Origin: BOG-1155 sp050012495
Lineage (GTDB): Bacteria; Desulfobacterota; Syntrophorhabdia; Syntrophorhabdales; WCHB1-27
Direction: 5' to 3'
DNA: 64,000 bases
NCBI GenBank assembly: GCA_050012495.1
Contig: JBEKHB010000011.1
Location: 1 to 64,000 of the forward strand
A model generated the notes under the pieces. That model saw only the letters and a program-made list of their open reading frames with translations. It was not told where the DNA came from and did no database searches. Each line of letters begins with the position of its first letter. Position 1 is the first letter of the stretch. Both the position numbers and the translations under genes were made by a program. Positions 1-8,648 of this stretch are shown here, piece after piece.

Positions 1-141
1 CAGTTCGGTTTCGATTACCTCGACGCCCAACCCGTGACGGTAACGGCGCCTCACACGCCAGTACCCTTCAGTCCGGCCCTTGAAAGCGTTTATATACCAA
101 ATGCAGCCAGGATTGTCGCGGCCGTAAGATCGCTCTCCTGA
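1..141 (+). CDS. 2-oxo acid dehydrogenase E1 component, beta subunit (C-terminal end only)
   Basis: Frame 1 is open from the first base to a TGA at 139-141 and gives 46 residues. The residues read FGFDYLDAQPVTVTA followed by a P-x-P-F-S-x-x-L-E stretch and an AARIVAAVR tail, the usual end of the transketolase C-terminal domain in E1 beta subunits of pyruvate/acetoin dehydrogenases. The E2 gene follows 78 bases downstream on the same strand, as in these operons. The partner function (thiamine diphosphate decarboxylation with the alpha subunit) is known for the family. The substrate cannot be told from this fragment. The start lies outside the window. Confidence 0.82.
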   Translation, partial: QFGFDYLDAQPVTVTAPHTPVPFSPALESVYIPNAARIVAAVRSLS

Positions 142-219
142 TGGGTGTGGAAAACGAGAGGTTTAACTATAACGCGCAACTCTTTGGATGGTTTTACTGA
201 GAACTGAGGAGGTTGTTTC

Positions 220-1452
220 GTGGCAACGCAGATAGTGATCCCCAAGCTCGGTTTGACGACGGATGACGCAACAATTGTGGAATGGAAGGCAAAGGAAGGT
301 GAGTGGATCGAGAAAGGCACGGTTGTGCTGGTACTCGAGACCCAGAAGGTAGAATGGAACGTCGAGGCCGAAGCCCCCGGTTTCCTCCATATGATTCTGG
401 CCGAGGGGGATAAAGCAGCCATAGGCACGGTAGTCGGACTTCTTGCTGAGACCAAGGAAGAACTGGAGAAACTGGCGAGAGAGACGGCGCCCATGCCAGC
501 GTCTGTCCAGGCGGTTGAGGCTGTATCTCCGCATGTCACAGGGGCGCCGGCCGCCCGGGCGCAAGAAGGCGACCGTGTGAGAATAACACCCGTTGCCCGG
601 AAGATGGCGGAGGAGAAGATGCTTGACATTACCCGCATAAAGGGCACCGGGCCGGGCGGGCGGATTACCGCCGGTGATGTCGAGAAAGCCGCGGAAGAGC
701 AGGAAGGGCAGCAACAGGCCCGGGAGAAGGGGGCAGGCCTTCTTATCCAGGGCAAGACTGTCAAGCAATCCGTCCCGATGAAGTCGATGAGGAAGGCGAT
801 AGCGGACCATATGCTGAAAAGCCTCGCGACTGCCGCGCAGCTCAGCTTCATGGGAGAAGTGGATATGACGGAGATCGTGAGGCTCCGGGATGTCTTCAAA
901 AAGAGGCAGGACCCGGTAGTGCAGAAGATCACCTACACCGAGATGCTCGTGGCGGTGCTGGCGCGAACGCTCACGCGTCATCCGGACATAAACTGCAGCA
1001 TTATCGATAACGAACTGAAGATCTGGGAAGAGATTAACATCGGCGTCGCCGTTGCCCTCGGAAATGAGGGTCTCGTTGTGCCTGTGCTAAGGCATGCCGA
1101 TACTTTGTCGCTCACTCAGTTATCTTTGTCGTTAAAGGCGCTTGTGGAGAAGGCACGGACAGGCAAGCTCATGCCGGATGACATGATGGGCGGTACCTTT
1201 ACCATCACGGCTGTCGGCCCCATAGGCGTAAGCGTCTTCTTCACCCCCATAATAAACCAGCCGGAATGCGCTATAATGGGAACGGGACCAATCGTCGACA
1301 AGCCCGTGGTGCGTAACGGGGAGATCGTTGTCGCCCCCGTTATGACGTACAGCTTTACTACCGATCATAGGGCAATCAACGGGTATGGCGCTGAACAGTT
1401 CATGAGGACCTTTCAGGAGATCATCGAGACCCCCGGTCTGCTTATGCTGTGA
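220..1452 (+). CDS. Dihydrolipoamide acyltransferase (E2) of a 2-oxo acid / acetoin dehydrogenase complex
   Basis: 410 residues, GTG start preceded by AGGAGG (207-212). N-terminal lipoyl domain (about 1-78) with the lipoylation lysine K43 in ETQKVEWNV. The peripheral E3-binding domain is about 118-153 (RITPVARKMAEEKMLDIT, then KGTGPGGRI). The catalytic acyltransferase domain follows from about 180. The catalytic signature near the C-terminus is DHRAING: H383 is present, but the usual Asp of HxxxDG is Asn387. The enzyme moves the acyl group from the lipoyl arm to CoA at the core of the complex. It follows an E1 beta gene and precedes an SDR, a pairing seen with acetoin/2,3-butanediol systems, so acetoin is a candidate substrate, but pyruvate or branched-chain acids remain possible. 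Confidence 0.9.
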   Translation: MATQIVIPKLGLTTDDATIVEWKAKEGEWIEKGTVVLVLETQKVEWNVEAEAPGFLHMILAEGDKAAIGTVVGLLAETKEELEKLARETAPMPASVQAVEAVSPHVTGAPAARAQEGDRVRITPVARKMAEEKMLDITRIKGTGPGGRITAGDVEKAAEEQEGQQQAREKGAGLLIQGKTVKQSVPMKSMRKAIADHMLKSLATAAQLSFMGEVDMTEIVRLRDVFKKRQDPVVQKITYTEMLVAVLARTLTRHPDINCSIIDNELKIWEEINIGVAVALGNEGLVVPVLRHADTLSLTQLSLSLKALVEKARTGKLMPDDMMGGTFTITAVGPIGVSVFFTPIINQPECAIMGTGPIVDKPVVRNGEIVVAPVMTYSFTTDHRAINGYGAEQFMRTFQEIIETPGLLML

Positions 1453-1500
1453 GGTGAAACTTACTGCGGAGCCCTGTTCGGGCTATAGGAGATGAAGACC

Positions 1501-2283
1501 ATGAAAGAATTTGACGGAAAAGTTGCAGTGGTGACGGGCGCAAGCGGGGGGATTGGACGGGCTTCAGCGCTGGCGTTTGCCGGAAAAGGGGCGCGCGTAG
1601 TAGTCGCAGATGTACAGGTTGAGCGGGGGGCTGAAACGGCCAGGATGATCAAGGAGACAGGTGGCAAAGCGATCTTCGTAAGGACCGACGTATCCAATTC
1701 CGCCGATGTACGGGCGCTTATCAGCAAGGCTGTTGAGACATACGGCCGTTTGGATTACGCGCATAACAACGCCGGTATCGGTGGCGCCAATGGGCCGACT
1801 GCCGATTATCCGGAGGAAGACTGGAACAGGATAATCGCGATCAACCTTACCGGCGTCTGGCTCTGCATGAAGTACGAGATCCCGCAGATGGTCGAACAAG
1901 GCAAGGGTGCGATCGTGAATACCGCCTCCGTAATGGGTTTGACCGGTCTCACTCTAGTGTGTGGATATACGGCGGCAAAACACGGCGTCGTGGGTCTCAC
2001 AAAGGTCGCGGCCATGGAGTACGCGGACCTGGGGGTTCGGATCACGGCCGTCTGCCCGGGCTTCGTAGAAACACCCATGATGGATGAGGCGGCCCGAATC
2101 GGCGGCGTGGAGAAGGAGGATTTCTATGCGGCTCTCGGGGGTTTTTCTCCGACGAAACGGGTGGGGAAACCAGAGGAGATAGCCGAAGCCGTGATATGGC
2201 TGTGCTCGGATGCCGCCTCCTATGTCACCGGCAGCACCTTGGTTATCGATGGAGGATGGATCTCCGGTTATGCTCTAAGATAG
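1501..2283 (+). CDS. Short-chain dehydrogenase/reductase (SDR), NAD(P)-dependent
   Basis: Classical SDR of 260 residues. Nucleotide-binding TGASGGIG is near the N-terminus, NNAGIGG is mid-protein, the catalytic Ser is in NTASVMG and the catalytic Tyr/Lys pair is YTAAK. The C-terminal YVTGSTLVIDGGW is typical. An ATG at 1492 is also in frame, but AGGAG (1487-1491) abuts it; the ATG at 1501 has a 9-base spacer and is the better start. It lies 48 bases after the E2 gene and is probably in the same operon. Substrate unknown; a diacetyl/acetoin or other secondary alcohol reductase would fit the neighbours. Confidence 0.85.
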   Translation: MKEFDGKVAVVTGASGGIGRASALAFAGKGARVVVADVQVERGAETARMIKETGGKAIFVRTDVSNSADVRALISKAVETYGRLDYAHNNAGIGGANGPTADYPEEDWNRIIAINLTGVWLCMKYEIPQMVEQGKGAIVNTASVMGLTGLTLVCGYTAAKHGVVGLTKVAAMEYADLGVRITAVCPGFVETPMMDEAARIGGVEKEDFYAALGGFSPTKRVGKPEEIAEAVIWLCSDAASYVTGSTLVIDGGWISGYALR

Positions 2284-2360
2284 GTTTTCCGAGGCCTAGT
2301 ATACAGGCATCCCCACGATGTTCCCTGGCCGCGTCCCATGGAGAACCACGCAAGCTCCAT

Positions 2361-3863
2361 TCACAGGATACATGTCATCACGTAGCTCCACACACCGGTG
2401 ATCAGGGATATGGCAATCCCCAGGGGAATGGTTTTCCTGAGAATCTCTCCTTCTTTTCCCACGGCATCGACGAGGGAGGCTGCCATGGCTATCTTGAAGG
2501 GGCTCGATATGGAGCCTATACCGGAGCCGACCATCATGGCGGATGAGAGAATCTCGGGGGAAACATGGATGAATCGCGCGATCTCTACCTGGAGCTTGCC
2601 GAAGATCATTATCGATAGTGTACCGTAACCCGTCAGGAACGTCCCCAACCAACCGAGTACCGGTGCAAAAACCGGGTAGAACCTCCCCGACATTCTTGAT
2701 AGCCCGGTCGCGAGCACATAGGGGATATTGTTCGCCGCGGTGATTGAACTTGTGTGGTCTTCGTACCCGGTGAGGGCGATGATCTGACCCATAGCGCCAA
2801 AGATCATCATGGCCGTTATCGCCTTTGACGCGCTCCATAGTGGAGATTTCACGAGTTGATAAAACTGGCGGGGTTTGATCTTGAAGACCAGGATCGTCAC
2901 TGCGATGGCGATTATCAGGTATGTGTAGGCATCCATCAGTGGTCTGATCCTTACCACGTGCACGGGAACGACCGATAGAGAGAGAGTCACTTTCTCGCTC
3001 GCGAGAGTGCGGAGAGGCGGGTACAAATTGACAGTCGCCAGGCATGCAATGAGAATAAGAAAAGGGGCGACATCGGCGGCCCTGAAGCTCCTGAAACCGG
3101 GCATCGATTTGGAGAAGAGGACGATCCCTGCCAGGACGGCAATTCCGGCAAGCATACAAGCCGTCGAAGATGAGACATAGACCACAAAGAAAAGCACCAG
3201 AATCCCGCAAGCAAAGGCGGTGGAGGCATTGAAGAAAAGGTGTCCCTTGATCAAATTCGTCTTTTCGATAACAAGCGGCAGGGCGAAGCCGCAGACGAGC
3301 GTGGGCACGAGGGAGATGATTGCCGAGGCCTTCGCAAGCCTCTGCAGGTCGAGACCGGTCACGAAAGAAAGGATAAGGACAAAGGCACCGGCCAGGCTGA
3401 AGGACATAACTCCTGCATAGCCCCAGATTGCAAGGACGGCTGCGCTCTTCGCGGGAAGCCCGACTGCTTTGAGCGTAGGAGCGATAATCGGTTCCGCGAT
3501 TATGCCGGCCCCAGCGACGAAATTCTCGATGCCGAAGCAGATGGCGCTCACCTGATGCATGGGGTCACGAAATCCCCTTGAGAGGCTATTCACGATACGC
3601 GACAACGCCCCTGTCCCGATGAGGAGAACTGAAAGCATGATGCCGAAAAAGACTATCAGCAGCAGCGGAAAGGTGGTAATGATCCCGTCCAGAGCCCCGA
3701 GCAGGATCGTCGCGATCGGTGTATGGAAAACCGTGACGGCAACCACCGAGGTAATAAGAATCCCCCAGACGGACAGGCCGAGTGCGGAGGTATTCCAAAA
3801 GATCACAAGAGCTGCAATCAGGAGCACCGGCGACGCGGCGCTAAGGAGACGGAAAGAGTTCAA
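2361..3863 (-). CDS. LctP-family (lactate permease-type) membrane transporter
   Basis: 500 residues, almost entirely hydrophobic, with about 12-14 membrane segments starting within the first 20 residues. The stretch GIENFVAGAGIIAEPIIAP and the following GLPAKSAAVLAIWGYAG resemble the L-lactate permease (LctP/LldP) family, as does the overall length. It would import a small organic acid (lactate, glycolate or similar) by proton symport. The only start is TTG at 3863; a stop lies just upstream in frame and the purine-rich GAGGGA touches the start, so initiation is uncertain. It converges on the E2/SDR operon. The substrate is inferred from family only. Confidence 0.6.
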   Translation of the reverse strand: MNSFRLLSAASPVLLIAALVIFWNTSALGLSVWGILITSVVAVTVFHTPIATILLGALDGIITTFPLLLIVFFGIMLSVLLIGTGALSRIVNSLSRGFRDPMHQVSAICFGIENFVAGAGIIAEPIIAPTLKAVGLPAKSAAVLAIWGYAGVMSFSLAGAFVLILSFVTGLDLQRLAKASAIISLVPTLVCGFALPLVIEKTNLIKGHLFFNASTAFACGILVLFFVVYVSSSTACMLAGIAVLAGIVLFSKSMPGFRSFRAADVAPFLILIACLATVNLYPPLRTLASEKVTLSLSVVPVHVVRIRPLMDAYTYLIIAIAVTILVFKIKPRQFYQLVKSPLWSASKAITAMMIFGAMGQIIALTGYEDHTSSITAANNIPYVLATGLSRMSGRFYPVFAPVLGWLGTFLTGYGTLSIMIFGKLQVEIARFIHVSPEILSSAMMVGSGIGSISSPFKIAMAASLVDAVGKEGEILRKTIPLGIAISLITGVWSYVMTCIL

Positions 3864-4073
3864 TCCCTCTGCGCTCTACCGATAAAAGTTGGGCATCTCT
3901 GAGCCATCTGGTCAGAATATCATAACGGTTCCGGAACATCAATGAAATGGACCTCACTGACAGGCACGCCTCATGGCTGCCCGGCACTATACGGTTGCGA
4001 CCATTATGGCGATGCTCTTTAGTCAGGATTTGGGCACTAGGGTGGTAAAAGCGACGACCCAGGCTCTAAAGAA

Positions 4074-4147
4074 CGCGCCTGCCGCGGCTCGAACGCGGAA
4101 CCTACGGCTTAGAAGGCCGTTGCTCTATCCTGTTGAGCTACAGGCGC
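4074..4147 (-). tRNA. tRNA-Arg (anticodon TCT)
   Basis: Read on the minus strand, the 7-base acceptor arms GCGCCTG (4147-4141) and CAGGCGC (4081-4075) pair perfectly. The D arm contains AGCTC, the anticodon loop is CTTCTAA with anticodon TCT (4113-4111), and the T arm contains GTTCGAG. The discriminator is G at 4074. CCA is not encoded. Confidence 0.93.
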
Positions 4148-4316
4148 ACGCCTCATTATACCTGTTTCCCCCTTTCCTTTCAACTGTGAGGAAGCTAAAA
4201 CGGCGTTGATAAATGGGACAATAAAGGCATTTCTCGCGGAGGGACGGAGAACGGGAGAACGGGGGAACGTTCTTAAGAAAGTAAATAACAGCCATGCCCT
4301 GTCGGGCACCCGTGAA

Positions 4317-4793
4317 TCATGAAAATAGCTTATGATCGGCCTGCACTACGACTGTCGCAGCTTCCCCACCTGTCAACTCAAATTTGATTGCAGCTTCAGA
4401 ACTGTCTCGATCGATTTCTTCTCGGATTACGCGCTCCGTTACTTCATCAAGGTATGCGTGTAACGTCCGGTTGAGTTCCTCGAACTCCGGCCACAGTGTT
4501 TCTTCAACAAACCTCTTAGGAACGCGGACCATGACCGTAGTGTGCCTTTGGCCGCGATACCGATAGGGTTCGAGATTATATCTTCTCAATAAGCCAAGAA
4601 AAAGCTTTCTTGACCATATATCCGACAGTGTGAAGCGATATTTGACGTCAACGGCGTGACTCTGCAAGGTTCGAAGCCTCTCGCGAATACGGTCTCGGGC
4701 ATTTGCAGCGGCAATTCGTTCGCCCGGAGTGGTCGCGCCAGCGTAAAGCGCTTCAATCCTGCGAAGCTTTTCAACCAGTTTCTGTTCATCCAT
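4317..4793 (-). CDS. Conserved hypothetical protein, 158 aa
   Basis: The N-terminal 45 residues (MDEQKLVEKLRRIEALYAG, then TPGERIAAANARDRIRERL) form a charged helical hairpin reminiscent of the short N-terminal domain of DUF2786-type proteins. The rest is mixed alpha/beta without a motif I recognise. The gene stands alone between tRNA-Arg and an accessory stretch with a toxin-antitoxin module. Function unknown; it looks like a real gene because of its length and regular codon use. Confidence 0.6.
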   Translation of the reverse strand: MDEQKLVEKLRRIEALYAGATTPGERIAAANARDRIRERLRTLQSHAVDVKYRFTLSDIWSRKLFLGLLRRYNLEPYRYRGQRHTTVMVRVPKRFVEETLWPEFEELNRTLHAYLDEVTERVIREEIDRDSSEAAIKFELTGGEAATVVVQADHKLFS

Positions 4794-5171
4794 ATCGTTT
4801 CACCATGCACTGCCTTGCCTGACGCAACTCCGGGACATAGTTGACCAACGTGACTTACTCTGTCTCCTCGAAGAAGCGAAAAGGGGACAGCCGGCTTTTT
4901 TCACCTTGCCTTCTCCTTCGTTGGTCGCAAACTCTCTCGTCCGTCCTACTGAGTCTTATAATATTTACCAACAACGTCCCTGCCGCTCTCTACTCTACCC
5001 CTATCCGGCTCAACGGAATGAACGGAACTATGTCCCCCTATCGGACCGACCAAATAAACCTACCCGCGGCAAGCTGCGAGCCGATCGGTTAACGTATTGA
5101 AAACTTGAATTCTATGGTCTTAGGTTTTGGGAGTAAGTCTCCGCGTACGGGGAGGACGATCTTGTCGGCAT
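4794..5171. other. Intergenic accessory stretch
   Basis: No convincing gene. It contains AAAAGGGGACAG followed by a T-rich run near 4878-4905, a motif that commonly flanks REP-associated (Y1) transposase remnants in this bacterial group (from memory), and the string GCTCTCTACTCTACCC near 4985, which recurs near 6078. One arm of the inverted repeat described at 5073-5101 lies here. Confidence 0.5.
5073..5101 (+). repeat. 29-base repeat, left arm of an inverted pair around the vapBC module
   Basis: The string begins GCTGCGAGCCGAT and ends TTGAA, with GGTTAACGT in the middle. The same string occurs in reverse orientation at 5945-5973 with two mismatches in 29 bases. The pair brackets the toxin-antitoxin genes. 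Confidence 0.75.
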
Positions 5172-5572
5172 TCACACCCAAATGACCTTAGCCAGATGCT
5201 CGATCTTTTTGAACTCCGGGTCTCCGGTTACGAGAGCCGCCTTGTTTTCCAGGGCGGAGGCAAGGGCAAAGCAATCCGCATAGGAAATACTGAACTCGGC
5301 CTTATACTCGGCAGCCCTGAAAATCAGTTCGTTAGGGACGGAAAGGATTTCGATGCCCAACCGTTCGATCGCCGCGAGACATCCGATCTTCTTCCGGTCG
5401 CCGAAAGCTCTCTTAATGATGTAGATGATTTCTCCATAGTTTACGGCGTTCATAAGGGCGCGCCCACCAGACGCTACACGTCCCGGAGAAGCCCGACGAT
5501 CTTCTGGTATCCTTCTTCCTTCTGGAAGACCTTCAGGAGAGCATAACCGTCAAATACATACGTCTCCGCCAT
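5172..5572 (-). pseudogene. Frameshifted VapC-type PIN-domain toxin
   Basis: The ATG at 5572 overlaps the antitoxin stop (ATGA) and starts MAETYVFDGYALLKVF, a PIN-domain N-terminus with the first acidic residue. The frame closes at a TAG (5476-5474). Moving two bases on opens a second frame through to 5172 that reads RDVASGGRALMNAVNYGEI across the junction and carries the later PIN features NYGEI, SYADCFALA and VTGDPEF. Removing the TA of that TAG region would restore one continuous protein of about 132 residues. I therefore read this as an inactivated ribonuclease toxin, or a programmed/sequencing frameshift. The antitoxin gene is intact. Confidence 0.8.
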
Positions 5573-5799
5573 CACCGGGCATCCTTCTTTCGTTCCTCAA
5601 GCAACTCTCGGGATAGAGAAGGCCCCTCGGGAAGAATGCCTGTTGCTGCCTCTATAGGATCGTCAGTCGGGGGTATGAGGTAAATGACGTCGCCATACTC
5701 CATAAGGTGCAATTCCTTGCCAGGCTCTATGTGATATTTCTTTCGCAGATCCGCTGGAATAACTATTTGGCCTTTCGCCAATGTCTTGACCGTAGCCAT
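5572..5799 (-). CDS. VapB/AbrB-type antitoxin
   Basis: 75 residues from the ATG at 5799, preceded by GGAGG six bases away; the longer in-frame start at 5838 has no such site. The N-terminal half (MATVKTLAKGQIVIPADLRK, then PGKELHL) is a SpoVT/AbrB swapped-hairpin DNA-binding domain. The C-terminal half (SLSRELLEERKKDAR) is a charged tail that would bind the toxin. The stop overlaps the toxin start by four bases. It should neutralise the PIN toxin and autoregulate the pair; the toxin is frameshifted here. Confidence 0.85.
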   Translation of the reverse strand: MATVKTLAKGQIVIPADLRKKYHIEPGKELHLMEYGDVIYLIPPTDDPIEAATGILPEGPSLSRELLEERKKDAR

Positions 5800-6116
5800 G
5801 ACTGCCTCCACGAGTTTAACGTTTCTGTCATAATGCACAACTTACCTGGTATTTTGTCAAACTACCAGGTTGCCAAGGATGTGTGCGACCCTCCGACGGC
5901 CTTGCTCCGCAAAAAACACTCGATCGTTGGGATCACGATTGTGCTTCAACACGTTAACCTATCGGCTCGCAGCAAGCTCAGAAAATACCTCTCATTTCCA
6001 TATGTTAGAAGGCTCATCCTGTCCCTTGTCAATGGCAGACCCCTTTTCTCTCGGAAGCGGCACCAGCCAAGCGCCAGCTCTCTACTCTACCCTTCGCCTT
6101 CCCTTCGCCCTCTGTA
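5800..6116. other. Intergenic stretch after the vapBC promoter
   Basis: No gene seen. It holds the promoter side of the antitoxin gene, the right arm of the inverted repeat (5945-5973) and a second copy of GCTCTCTACTCTACCC near 6078. Confidence 0.5.
5945..5973 (-). repeat. 29-base repeat, right arm of the inverted pair around vapBC
   Basis: Reverse complement reads GCTGCGAGCCGAT-A-GGTTAACGT-G-TTGAA, matching 5073-5101 at 27 of 29 positions. Confidence 0.75.
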
Positions 6117-6302
6117 ATGCGTGTGCCGTGGATGTCCCCTAAGTTCCTACTGTATTTTTCGGTCGGAAATGATAAAATTGATTGCGTAACAGCAACGAGA
6201 CTTGTAAGGGAGTGGATAGACATTCGCCTTAACGAGCTTGAAGAAGATTGGGAACTGGCGAGAGCAGGCAAGGAAGTGAAGAAAATTGCTCCTCTGGAGT
6301 GA
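6117..6302 (+). pseudogene. DUF4160 protein remnant (C-terminal part only)
   Basis: The last 36 or so residues (REWIDIRLNELEEDWELARA, then GKEVKKIAPLE) match the conserved end of DUF4160 proteins. The usual N-terminus, with its conserved FYGI and PHFH stretches, is absent; the 25 residues before are unrelated and the upstream frame is not conserved. It directly precedes a DUF2442 gene, the normal partner order for these two small families, so this is probably the tail of a truncated first gene. Function of the family is unknown. Confidence 0.6.
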
Positions 6303-6310
6303 GGTGAATC

Positions 6311-6565
6311 ATGTGGAACATGAACGACGTGATAAAAATAGAGTATAGGGGAGGATTTGTCTATCGTATTGTCTTCGATGATGGCAAGAGTGGTGACGTA
6401 GACTTCTCAGAGTATGTCGAAAGAGGCCCTGTCTTTGAGCCGCTGCGAGACAAGGTATTTTTCCAAAAGGCAACGATAGAAGGCGGAACAATCTCCTGGC
6501 CGAATGGCGCCGACGTAGCCCCGGAGACACTATACGCAAAGATAGTGCCCCCTGGTAGTATGTAA
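6311..6565 (+). CDS. DUF2442 domain protein
   Basis: 84 residues; GAGG lies six bases before the ATG. The pattern VYRIVFDDGKSGDVDFSEY, then GPVFEPLRD and ISWPNGADVAPETLY is diagnostic for DUF2442. These small proteins usually sit next to DUF4160 genes, and the tail of one lies eight bases upstream. The pair is often found in mobile or toxin-antitoxin-like contexts; no activity is established to my knowledge. Confidence 0.85.
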   Translation: MWNMNDVIKIEYRGGFVYRIVFDDGKSGDVDFSEYVERGPVFEPLRDKVFFQKATIEGGTISWPNGADVAPETLYAKIVPPGSM

Positions 6566-7215
6566 AAAAACAAAAGCAGTGCAGCTTGTGAGGCAAAAGA
6601 GATCTCCCATAAAAAAGAGGTCACCCGTTTTGGTTAACAACGTCAGCGCCACGATTACGATCAGTGCAAACCCTTCAGGACGCACTAAAGCCGTGTCCCC
6701 CTACAACCCCTCCGCAGTAGCTAAGCTCAGCGCAATCAATCCCATCAACGTCCACAAGGATATTTCGGCGACGGTATGCCCATGTACTCAATGTCTCCAC
6801 GCGGCGGACAACGGTGTTTTGCCTAAGGGCTGTTTTTGAAGGAGCATTCTGTAGGGGAGATGAGGGGCGGGGAATCCACCAAGTCACGTTAGTCAACTAC
6901 CCGTAAAGTTCCCCCGAAAAGTTCACTTTGAACCAACGTCTCCAAAGTTCCCCCAAGTGGCAATGATTACCGGCACAGCCCGGCACATCAGACCTGAGCC
7001 TCTTGTGCAAGTGTTTTATTTTGACAACCACTATTGTCTATTGACAAGAACGTATAAGCATTGGTAAGATTGCTACAGACCTGCCATACAACAGAGACAA
7101 CACCGATTTTCCGAACAAAACGTGAGGCTAAACAACGCAAGGAGTCCAGTGGTGCGCGGGGAGTTCTACGGCGCGGAAATACTCTGGAGGCAAAATGACG
7201 CATAAGGAGGCGCCA
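6566..7215. other. Intergenic region of 650 bases
   Basis: No frame here resembles a protein I know on either strand. The sequence around 6905-6955 repeats the words AAGTTCCCCC and GTTCACTTTG, suggesting decayed mobile DNA. The final 30 bases hold AAGGAGG for the next gene. Confidence 0.45.
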
Positions 7216-8289
7216 ATGAAGGAAATCGATAAGAGCAAACCGGTCATGGTTACAGGAGCAACCGGCTACCTGGCTTCCTGGGTAGTCAAGAAGCTACTGG
7301 AAGAAGGGATCAACGTCAACGCAACCGTGCGCGATCCCTCAAATGTTCAAAAAGTCGAGCATCTTACGGCCCTGGCTAAAGCCTCAACAGGGAAATTGAG
7401 GTTGTTTAAGGCGGACCTTCTCGATTCCGGCAGCTTTGATGAGCCGATGCAGGGGTGCGAGCTGCTGATCCACACGGCATCTCCCTTCTTCCTGGCTCAA
7501 CCCAAGAATCCGGAAGAAGAACTCCTCCGACCGGCCAAAGAAGGAACGAGGAATGTTCTCGAAGCGGCAAAAGGGACTCCGACGGTGAAGCGCGTCGTGC
7601 TCACGAGCAGTGTCGCTGCGATTTATGGAGATTTCGCAGACATAAAGTCGGCTCCGGGGGGAGTGTTCACCGAGAAGGAATGGAACGTGACGAGCAACGC
7701 TGCACACCTACCGTATTCCTACTCAAAAACGATCGCCGAGAAGGAAGCGTGGGCCATTGCCGGAAAGCAGGATCGATGGGACTTGCTGACCATAAACCCT
7801 GCAGTTATTCTCGGCCCATCCGTATCGAAGAGAACGGACTCGTATAGCATCAGCGCCATGATTCATCTTGGTGACGGTACATACAAGGACGGAGTTCCGG
7901 ACATGTGGCTCTCTCTTGTCGATGTGCGTGATGTGGCATCTGCTCATATCAAGGCAGGGTTCACGCCAAAGGCAAGCGGAAGACACATCATCGCGAGTGG
8001 AGAAGCAACGTTCCTCGACCTTGCAAACATTCTCAGAAAACAGTTCGGAGATGCCTATCCGTTCCCCCGGAAACAGGTTCCTAAATTCCTGGTCTGGCTC
8101 CTCGCCCCGAAGGTCGGCTTTACCCGAAAATTCGTGAGCAGAAATGTGGGCTATCACGCCAGATTCGACAACTCATACGGTAAGGCAGACTTGGGGATGT
8201 CCTATACCCCCGTTGAGCAAACGGTGAAAGAGCATTTTCAGCAGATTCTCGATGACGGTTTATTACAGAAGAGAGCACGCGCGAGGTGA
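7216..8289 (+). CDS. NAD(P)-dependent epimerase/dehydratase, dihydroflavonol-4-reductase-like
   Basis: 357 residues from the ATG at 7216, which has AAGGAGG five bases upstream; the earlier ATG at 7195 would place that site inside the gene. Extended-SDR features: Rossmann motif GATGYLASWV near the N-terminus, VVLTSSVAA as the third strand, catalytic Y-x-x-x-K in PYSYSKTIAEKEAW, and DVRDVASAHIKA in the substrate half. Relatives reduce carbonyl groups of flavonoid-like, aldehyde or sugar substrates. The substrate is not evident here. It is a single gene followed by a strong hairpin. Confidence 0.85.
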   Translation: MKEIDKSKPVMVTGATGYLASWVVKKLLEEGINVNATVRDPSNVQKVEHLTALAKASTGKLRLFKADLLDSGSFDEPMQGCELLIHTASPFFLAQPKNPEEELLRPAKEGTRNVLEAAKGTPTVKRVVLTSSVAAIYGDFADIKSAPGGVFTEKEWNVTSNAAHLPYSYSKTIAEKEAWAIAGKQDRWDLLTINPAVILGPSVSKRTDSYSISAMIHLGDGTYKDGVPDMWLSLVDVRDVASAHIKAGFTPKASGRHIIASGEATFLDLANILRKQFGDAYPFPRKQVPKFLVWLLAPKVGFTRKFVSRNVGYHARFDNSYGKADLGMSYTPVEQTVKEHFQQILDDGLLQKRARAR

Positions 8290-8648
8290 AGTAGGGTCGA
8301 ACGAATTATCCGAAGCGGATGGCCCGCGACCGCCGCCGGGCACCCCATTGAAATGCGCGGCAAGACCGCTTTAATGGTCAGACACCAACATTGATCAAGC
8401 TTTTTGAAGTATACGAGCCGAAACCATAGTACAAAAGCATTTCAAGGGGAATCCCTTGTTCCCGTGGGTCGCTCGATATTGAAAGGAACAATGGACCAGT
8501 CCTGACTCCAAGAGTTAAAGAGCCGGGGCTCAATGCCCCGGCTCTTTAACTGTGCACATTTCCATCGGTAATCGTGAGCTTCCAGGGCTATCTTGGTGCG
8601 GCAGCTCGCGATCCCTCCATACCGCAGGCCACCCGCCCATACACCCTT
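8290..8648. other. Convergent intergenic region with terminator
   Basis: Lies between the converging reductase and GAF-sigma54 genes. Apart from the hairpin at 8514-8550 I see no gene or site. Confidence 0.6.
8514..8550. terminator. Bidirectional terminator hairpin
   Basis: A perfect 16-base-pair stem, GTTAAAGAGCCGGGGC, with a five-base loop TCAAT. A-rich and T-rich ends flank the GC core, so it can serve both the reductase (plus) and the activator (minus). Confidence 0.85.

Noticed and set aside
4841..5100. Two overlapping plus-strand frames of 64 and 83 codons upstream of the vapBC module
   Set aside because: They run through repeat words (AAAAGGGGACAG, CTCTACTCTACCC) and give no protein-like sequence.
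5073..5973. Integron attC sites around the vapBC module
   Set aside because: The GGTTAACGT core does not fit GTTRRRY/RYYYAAC and no integrase is in the window; kept only as an inverted repeat pair.
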